In this document: one piece after another, positions 5,642 to 9,387 of the stretch
Layout of the letters: every line of letters begins with the position of its first letter
Numbering within the stretch: the stretch's first letter is position 1
DNA from: VHBM01 sp052386635
Lineage (GTDB): Archaea; Thermoproteota; Nitrososphaeria; Nitrososphaerales; Nitrosopumilaceae
Assembly (NCBI GenBank): GCA_052386635.1
Contig: JBQTJY010000004.1
Coordinates: 1-9,387 of the forward strand
Length of the DNA stretch: 9,387 nucleotides
Direction of reading: 5' to 3'
The notes under the pieces: model-generated
What the model was told of the DNA's origin: nothing
The model's database searches: none
What the model saw: the letters and a program-made list of their open reading frames with translations, nothing else
Made by a program: the position numbers and the translations under genes

Positions 5642-6363
5642 TTTAATTTAGAAATTATCTCAGTAAATTTGGGAATAATACCTGAAGATGTTCCTCTAAT
5701 TGTCAAGTCCATATCAACTGACATTACAGTATCTTCTGGATTAATCTCAATTAAAACAGCATTATTTTGTTTGGCATATAGTGGTAAAGTATTTGCAGGA
5801 GATACTAAAAGTGATGTTCCAGCTATTATCATGACGTCACAAGAATTTGCGTATTCTATAGCCTTAGTCCACACATCTTGAGGCAGGGGCTCACCAAACC
5901 ACACTACATCAGGTCTTAGTATCTTTCCACACTTGCAAAGAGGAGGAAGCACATCAAAACTAGATACAATATAGTCTTGAAAACTACAGACGGTACATTT
6001 TATTCTGATAATGCTACCATGCAGCTCCAAGACTCTGGTACTTCCAGCTCTTTGATGTAACCCATCAATATTCTGAGTTAAAACAATGACTTCTTTGTAC
6101 CGTTCAAGCTCAGCGATAGCTTTATGGCCAAGATTTGGTTGTGCTGCAACGATATTTTTTCTTCTGTCTTCATACCATTCCCATACTAGTCTAGGATTCT
6201 CATAAAATGCATCAATGGTAGCAATCTTCATAGGATCATAATTTCTCCACAAGCCATCTTTTCCTCTAAAGGTAGGAATGCCACTTTCTTGAGACATTCC
6301 TGCACCAGTAACAAACACAATTTTTTTTGCAGTTTTTAATCTGGCTAAAACAGGTTCAAACAT
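5638..6363 (-). CDS. cobB: NAD-dependent protein deacylase, class III sirtuin
   Basis: 241 residues from ATG 6363, the usual length of a prokaryotic sirtuin. NAD-binding motifs are GAGMSQESGIPTFRG (20-34), TQNIDGLHQRAG (96-107) and GTSLLVSPA (182-190). His115 in LELHG is the catalytic base. Cys123, Cys126, Cys143 and Cys145 form the zinc site. WYEDRR (63-68) has Tyr64 and Arg67 at the positions of the SIRT5/CobB Y-x-x-R acyl-pocket pair, which recognises succinyl- and malonyl-lysine. The protein is therefore likely to remove acidic acyl groups as well as, or rather than, acetyl. It uses NAD+ and releases nicotinamide and O-acyl-ADP-ribose. It starts 12 bases after the rnz stop, so it is probably the last gene of the prs-rnz-sirtuin operon. 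Archaeal chromatin proteins or metabolic enzymes are possible targets, as inference. Confidence 0.95.
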   Translation of the reverse strand: MFEPVLARLKTAKKIVFVTGAGMSQESGIPTFRGKDGLWRNYDPMKIATIDAFYENPRLVWEWYEDRRKNIVAAQPNLGHKAIAELERYKEVIVLTQNIDGLHQRAGSTRVLELHGSIIRIKCTVCSFQDYIVSSFDVLPPLCKCGKILRPDVVWFGEPLPQDVWTKAIEYANSCDVMIIAGTSLLVSPANTLPLYAKQNNAVLIEINPEDTVMSVDMDLTIRGTSSGIIPKFTEIISKLN

Positions 6364-6375
6364 TTTAGCTTGTAT

Positions 6376-7275
6376 CTATTTTATTTCAATTTCTAAAAGA
6401 TCTTTTGCAGCTATTACAGAATTATGTATCGTTTTTGCTTCTGATAATAATTCACTCTCATCTTTGTATCTAGCTGAAAAATGAGTTAAAATCAAATTTT
6501 CCACACTGGCATTTTTTGCAAGTTTTGCTGCCTCTTTTGCAGTAGAATGACACGTCTCAATTGCTTTTTCTCTTAACTCATCTGAAAACGTAGAATCAAA
6601 GCTAAGATAATCACAATTTTTAAAAAAAGATTCAAGCTTCTTTGTCGGTCTAGTGTCTCCAGATACGCCTATCTTTTTTCCTCGCCGTTTTTCACCCATT
6701 ACATCAAGCGGCCTAACCGTCTTGTTACCAACTTTTATCTCATGATCCATCTGGAGCTTATGCCACAGCTCACCTTCAGGAATGCCTAGCGCTTTTGCTT
6801 TTTCTGGATAAAACTTACCTGGCCTATCTTTTTCCTGAAATAAATAAGAAAATGCAGGAATAAAGTGCTCAGCTTCACACGCATGTATAAAGTAAGTTTT
6901 ATCCTCTAAAACAAGTCCTTCCTTCACTATTGAAATAATTACAGGAAACGACAAACCAAAATTCAGAATTTTAATATTAGAAGCGATAAACTCCTCTATT
7001 CCTTCAGGACCATAAATTTCAACAGGTTCCAATCTATTTTGCAATGTCATTGTTTGTAATAATCCAAGTATGCCGATGCAATGATCACCATGAAGATGCG
7101 TAACAAAGATTCTCATTTTCTTATTCCACCCTAAACCACACTTTAGATACGAGATCTGTGCACCTTCTCCCGCATCAAACATCAAAACCTCACCATCTTT
7201 TTCTAAACAAATGCACGTTAAAGCACGTTCAGAAGTTGGTTGAGCCGCAGACGTTCCCAAAAATATTAGCTTCAT
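6376..7275 (-). CDS. rnz: Ribonuclease Z (tRNA 3' endonuclease), short form
   Basis: 299 residues from ATG 7275, typical of the short-form tRNase Z. It belongs to the metallo-beta-lactamase fold. The N-terminus MKLIFLGTSAAQPT is characteristic, and the zinc motif THLHGDH lies at 59-65. Further ligand regions are EAEHFIPAFSY, SGDTRP, the CHSTAKEAA segment and LTHFSARY near the C-terminus. The PEGELW region belongs to the RNase Z-specific part between the metal motifs. The enzyme cuts pre-tRNA after the discriminator base, leaving the 3' hydroxyl to which CCA is added. This applies to tRNAs such as the local tRNA-Pro, whose gene lacks CCA. It lies 21 bases downstream of prs and 12 bases upstream of the sirtuin start, with no promoter seen between. 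Confidence 0.96.
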   Translation of the reverse strand: MKLIFLGTSAAQPTSERALTCICLEKDGEVLMFDAGEGAQISYLKCGLGWNKKMRIFVTHLHGDHCIGILGLLQTMTLQNRLEPVEIYGPEGIEEFIASNIKILNFGLSFPVIISIVKEGLVLEDKTYFIHACEAEHFIPAFSYLFQEKDRPGKFYPEKAKALGIPEGELWHKLQMDHEIKVGNKTVRPLDVMGEKRRGKKIGVSGDTRPTKKLESFFKNCDYLSFDSTFSDELREKAIETCHSTAKEAAKLAKNASVENLILTHFSARYKDESELLSEAKTIHNSVIAAKDLLEIEIK

Positions 7276-7296
7276 CTTACAGCAAATTCCCTATAT

Positions 7297-8169
7297 CTAT
7301 GAGATAGCATTTACAATAATTTCAGATGAATCTACAATGGCAGTTTTTTTAGGAATGGTATTAGTGCTAATGATTTTTGATACACCTGCCAGTCTAATCC
7401 TTTTCTCTGCATTATTGATCAGTAATGCATGAGTACATGCAACAAAAATCTGACCACCCTTTTGCTTTTTTAAAAACTCTGCAGCCTTGATTATACTGCC
7501 TCCAGTACTGATCATATCATCTACTATTATCATATCTCTTCCGCTAACATTTCGTAGATTTGAAGACTTTATTTCGACTTTGCCTGTTTTTCTATCTCGT
7601 CTCTTTAGTAATGCAGTATAATCTATGTTGAGAAGCTTTGCAAATTCTCTTGCTCTAACAATCCCTCCAAAATCAGGCGAAACAACTAGTGGATTTTTTA
7701 GCTTCAATTTCTTGAAATATTTTGCAAGTTCTGGTACTGCAGAAATGCTTACGACAGGAATTTTAAAATGTTTTAGCGCAATCTTACTATGAACATCAAT
7801 AATAACAATTTTTGATGTTCCAACAGCCTTGAATAACTTGGCTACTATTTTCATTGTTACAATCTCACCTGGCAAAAACTCTCTGTCTTGTCGTGCATAG
7901 CCAAAATATGGAATCACGGCTATTATCTTGGCTGAGTATTCTCTTGCTTTTGAAATAAGTGCAAGCGCTTGAATCAGATTTGAATCAACAGGAGGATAAG
8001 TCGACTGGACAACAACTATTCTGCCCCTTGGTTTTCCATAAATTGTAATTTTACACTCTCCATCTGGGAATACCTTAAGCTCTGATCTAAGATACTTGGC
8101 TTTTAGTTTTTTTGCAATTTTTTTTGCAAGCCCTTGAGAAGCAGTCCCACCTATAACAGTAGTAAACAT
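7297..8169 (-). CDS. prs: Ribose-phosphate diphosphokinase (PRPP synthetase)
   Basis: 290 residues from ATG 8169. A TTG five codons upstream (8184) is in frame, but the ATG gives the family-like start MFTTVIGGTASQ. The enzyme makes PRPP from ribose 5-phosphate and ATP, feeding purine, pyrimidine, histidine, tryptophan and NAD synthesis. Motifs seen are FPDGE (34-38), PYFGYARQDR (87-96), IDVHS (124-128), VVSPDFGG (162-169), the LLKRRDRKTG loop (187-196) and the PRPP-binding loop IIVDDMISTGGS (214-225). The length is that of archaeal Prs, about 20-30 residues shorter than bacterial forms. It is the first gene of the prs-rnz-sirtuin operon. Confidence 0.96.
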   Translation of the reverse strand: MFTTVIGGTASQGLAKKIAKKLKAKYLRSELKVFPDGECKITIYGKPRGRIVVVQSTYPPVDSNLIQALALISKAREYSAKIIAVIPYFGYARQDREFLPGEIVTMKIVAKLFKAVGTSKIVIIDVHSKIALKHFKIPVVSISAVPELAKYFKKLKLKNPLVVSPDFGGIVRAREFAKLLNIDYTALLKRRDRKTGKVEIKSSNLRNVSGRDMIIVDDMISTGGSIIKAAEFLKKQKGGQIFVACTHALLINNAEKRIRLAGVSKIISTNTIPKKTAIVDSSEIIVNAIS

Positions 8170-8200
8170 CAAGTCAACGAACAAAAAGACATTCTTAAGT

Positions 8201-8210
8201 TTTGATATAG
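8201..8210 (-). promoter_or_regulatory. TATA-like element upstream of prs
   Basis: The minus strand reads CTATATCAAA about 32-41 bases before the prs ATG. This would place the transcription start about 10 bases upstream of the ATG. It lies in the 65-base gap after the membrane-protein gene and suggests that prs-rnz-sirtuin has its own promoter. Confidence 0.4.
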
Positions 8211-8234
8211 CTAGAAAATCTAATGTTACTTAAA

Positions 8235-8816
8235 CTAGGCAACTAATTTTTTCCTAGCTTCTATCTTTGTTATAATGGTACAAATCCCTACTATTGCTAC
8301 AGCTATAATTTGTATGATAATCCAATCATTACCCTGAAATGAAAGCAATTCTACCACAAAAGGTGTTAAAAGTGGGAAACTAGTTGTTCCGCCAAGTAAA
8401 ATATCATAAGATACATGTGCAAGCATTGATGCAAAAGCTATACTAGCCAACCTATAGTCACGTTTTCCAAAAACCAGCAACAAGACAAACGCTGCTAAAA
8501 ATCCAAAGGAAATAGAATGTGCCATTCGTGGCATCATTTCCAGATCAAAGAACTGAATTATGTGATCAGAGTCTAAAATTATTGGAAAGATACCTCCTAA
8601 AACAAAATATCTAAGACTTAGGCTTAACACCGAAGCCATCAGCCCCCATACAATATGGCCAGCTATATGCTCGACACTAATACCACTAACTTCAAGAGGG
8701 CTACCAACAACATAGGTTACCGTAGCAGGTAAAAATACACCAATTATAGAAAACAGAAACGCTAATGCACCATATACAGCAGATGTCTTGGTAATGAACG
8801 CTAAGGATTTTTGCAT
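8235..8816 (-). CDS. YdjM/DUF457-like integral membrane protein (putative metal-dependent hydrolase)
   Basis: 193 residues from ATG 8816. About five hydrophobic segments are visible, near 12-34, 55-80, 101-117, 124-142 and 163-184, with a basic C-terminus (ARKKLVA), so it is an integral membrane protein. Polar residues cluster as in the YdjM/DUF457 family: His50 and His54 (EHIAGH), Asp82-x-Asp84-His85 (DSDH), Arg97 and His100-Ser101 (RMAHS), and His134 with Asp138 (AHVSYD), followed by PLLTPF (148-153). In that family these residues are thought to bind a metal, and a hydrolase activity acting on a membrane-associated substrate has been proposed but not, to my knowledge, shown. It has its own upstream region, 65 bases before prs, and is divergent from tfb. 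Confidence 0.75.
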   Translation of the reverse strand: MQKSLAFITKTSAVYGALAFLFSIIGVFLPATVTYVVGSPLEVSGISVEHIAGHIVWGLMASVLSLSLRYFVLGGIFPIILDSDHIIQFFDLEMMPRMAHSISFGFLAAFVLLLVFGKRDYRLASIAFASMLAHVSYDILLGGTTSFPLLTPFVVELLSFQGNDWIIIQIIAVAIVGICTIITKIEARKKLVA

Positions 8817-8991
8817 GGATGTAAATTGGACAGATACTCAAAATTTGACTGTTGCCATTTAATCATACTAAAAATACACCTTATGTGGTTTTTTGTATTA
8901 AATCGCCTTTTACAGTATTGATTAATCCAAATGATCTGATTAGTAACAAATCTGTGAGAGGCATCCGTTAACAAAGGCAAAATGGCGTTGA

Positions 8992-9001
8992 TTCATAAAT
9001 A
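8992..9001 (+). promoter_or_regulatory. TATA-like element for tfb
   Basis: TTCATAAATA is centred about 40 bases before ATG 9036, placing the transcription start near 9021-9024, at the palindrome CACTATAGTG. An alternative, ATTATTACATTA at about 9005-9016, would give a leaderless message from the ATG. Confidence 0.4.
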
Positions 9002-9020
9002 CCAATTATTACATTATCAC

Positions 9021-9030
9021 CACTATAGTG
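9021..9030. promoter_or_regulatory. Perfect 10-bp palindrome before tfb, possible operator
   Basis: CACTATAGTG is its own reverse complement and lies 5 bases before ATG 9036, at or next to the expected transcription start. A dimeric regulator bound here would block initiation. Whether any regulator uses it cannot be seen from this sequence. Confidence 0.3.
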
Positions 9031-9035
9031 AGAAT

Positions 9036-9387
9036 ATGCTAAAAGAGGTAGTAAATACCAAAGAACGATGTCCACGCTGTGGAAGGGGTAAACTCGTAAC
9101 CGATACTGAATCAGGCGAATTGTTTTGCTCAAAATGCGGCTTTGTCATGTCAGAAAAACTGCAAGAGTCAGGTCCTGAGTGGCGCTCCTTTACACAAGAT
9201 GAACATGGAGACAGAGCAAGAGCAGGTGCTCCAACATCGCTTACCATGCATGACATGGGCCTTGCAACAATAATTGATCCTGTAAACAAGGATGCGTCTG
9301 GAAAACCACTAACTGCATCAATGAAAAGTACGATTGAACGCCTAAGAACATGGGATAGCAGAAGTCAGGTCCATGAACCCGTAGATC
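9036..9387 (+). CDS. tfb: Transcription initiation factor TFB (3' truncated)
   Basis: 117 codons are present before the window ends, about a third of a normal ~300-residue TFB. The zinc ribbon is complete: Cys12-x2-Cys15 (CPRCG) and Cys31-x2-Cys34 (CSKCG). The B-reader/linker region follows: GPEWRSFTQDEHGDRARAG (46-64) and PTSLTMHDMGLATII (66-80). The first residues of the cyclin-like core begin around ERLRTWDSRSQ (101-111). TFB recruits RNA polymerase to TBP-bound TATA promoters and helps open the start site. I chose ATG 9036 because it gives a ribbon beginning near residue 10, as is usual. An in-frame ATG at 8982 would add 18 His/Tyr-rich residues and swallow the TATA-like box, so it is unlikely. 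Confidence 0.96.
   Translation, partial: MLKEVVNTKERCPRCGRGKLVTDTESGELFCSKCGFVMSEKLQESGPEWRSFTQDEHGDRARAGAPTSLTMHDMGLATIIDPVNKDASGKPLTASMKSTIERLRTWDSRSQVHEPVD

Larger units (their letters stand above)
8817..9035. other. Divergent intergenic region between the membrane protein gene and tfb
   Basis: 219 AT-rich bases with no credible gene; it is the longest gap in the window. It must hold promoters for both flanking genes. On the plus strand TTCATAAATA (8992-9001) is a TATA-like box for tfb. On the minus side an AT stretch near 8838-8850 is the best but weak candidate for the membrane-protein gene. An 8-base palindrome, GATTAATC, lies near 8919-8926, and a 10-base palindrome sits just before tfb. 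Confidence 0.5.

Noticed and set aside
8982..9035. In-frame upstream ATG that would lengthen TFB by 18 residues
   Set aside because: The added peptide is His/Tyr-rich and unlike TFB N-termini, and its coding would overlap the TATA-like box and the palindrome.
9023..9289. 88-codon minus-strand open frame
   Set aside because: Lies opposite the TFB zinc ribbon and reader, which is clearly the coding strand.
1..9387. CRISPR arrays, insertion sequences, phage genes or toxin-antitoxin pairs
   Set aside because: Looked for on both strands; no regularly spaced repeats, transposase motifs or terminal inverted repeats seen.

Overview
The window looks like core chromosome of an ammonia-oxidising archaeon of the Thaumarchaeota (Nitrososphaeria), probably a Nitrosopumilus-like marine lineage. 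The DNA is AT-rich. It carries an archaeal class I CCA-adding enzyme, a tRNA gene without an encoded CCA, a TFB-type transcription factor, an archaeal-length PRPP synthetase, the archaeal UPF0200/UPF0201 pair and TATA-box-like promoters. Genes are tightly packed, with 4-base ATGA overlaps and palindromic shared stop codons. I see no mobile element, CRISPR array, phage gene or sign of recent transfer. The lineage is inferred from gene content and protein style, not from a search.

Layout. 1-774 (+): 3' part of a sulfide:quinone-oxidoreductase-like flavoprotein. 769 to about 978 (-): small CCHC zinc-finger protein, tail to tail with it. 1035-1110 (+): tRNA-Pro(GGG). 3754 to 1145 (-): a three-gene operon, thpR (RNA 2',3'-cyclic phosphodiesterase), cca (tRNA nucleotidyltransferase) and an atypical archaeal Ser/Thr kinase. 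thpR-cca overlap by 4 bases and cca-kinase by 23. 3828-4774 (+), divergent from thpR: UPF0200 P-loop kinase and UPF0201 RNA-binding protein, again with a 4-base overlap. 4871-5641 (+): a membrane-anchored acidic surface protein with a short coiled coil and PQD repeats. 8169 to 5638 (-): prs, rnz (RNase Z) and a class III sirtuin, probably one operon. 8816-8235 (-): a YdjM/DUF457-type membrane protein. 9036-9387 (+): N-terminal part of TFB, cut by the window end.

How the genes fit together. A recurring theme is RNA 3'-end biology. RNase Z cuts tRNA 3' trailers, the CCA enzyme adds CCA (which the local tRNA-Pro needs), ThpR acts on 2',3'-cyclic phosphate RNA ends, and UPF0201 proteins have been linked by prediction to the archaeal exosome. 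PRPP synthetase and sirtuin are linked only loosely, through NAD metabolism. Most of this is housekeeping. The points most worth a second look are an Asp-to-Asn change at the third metal-ligand position of the CCA enzyme, the coupled kinase with altered catalytic motifs, the UPF0200/UPF0201 pair, the Y-x-x-R acyl-pocket motif in the sirtuin, and the coiled-coil acidic surface protein.
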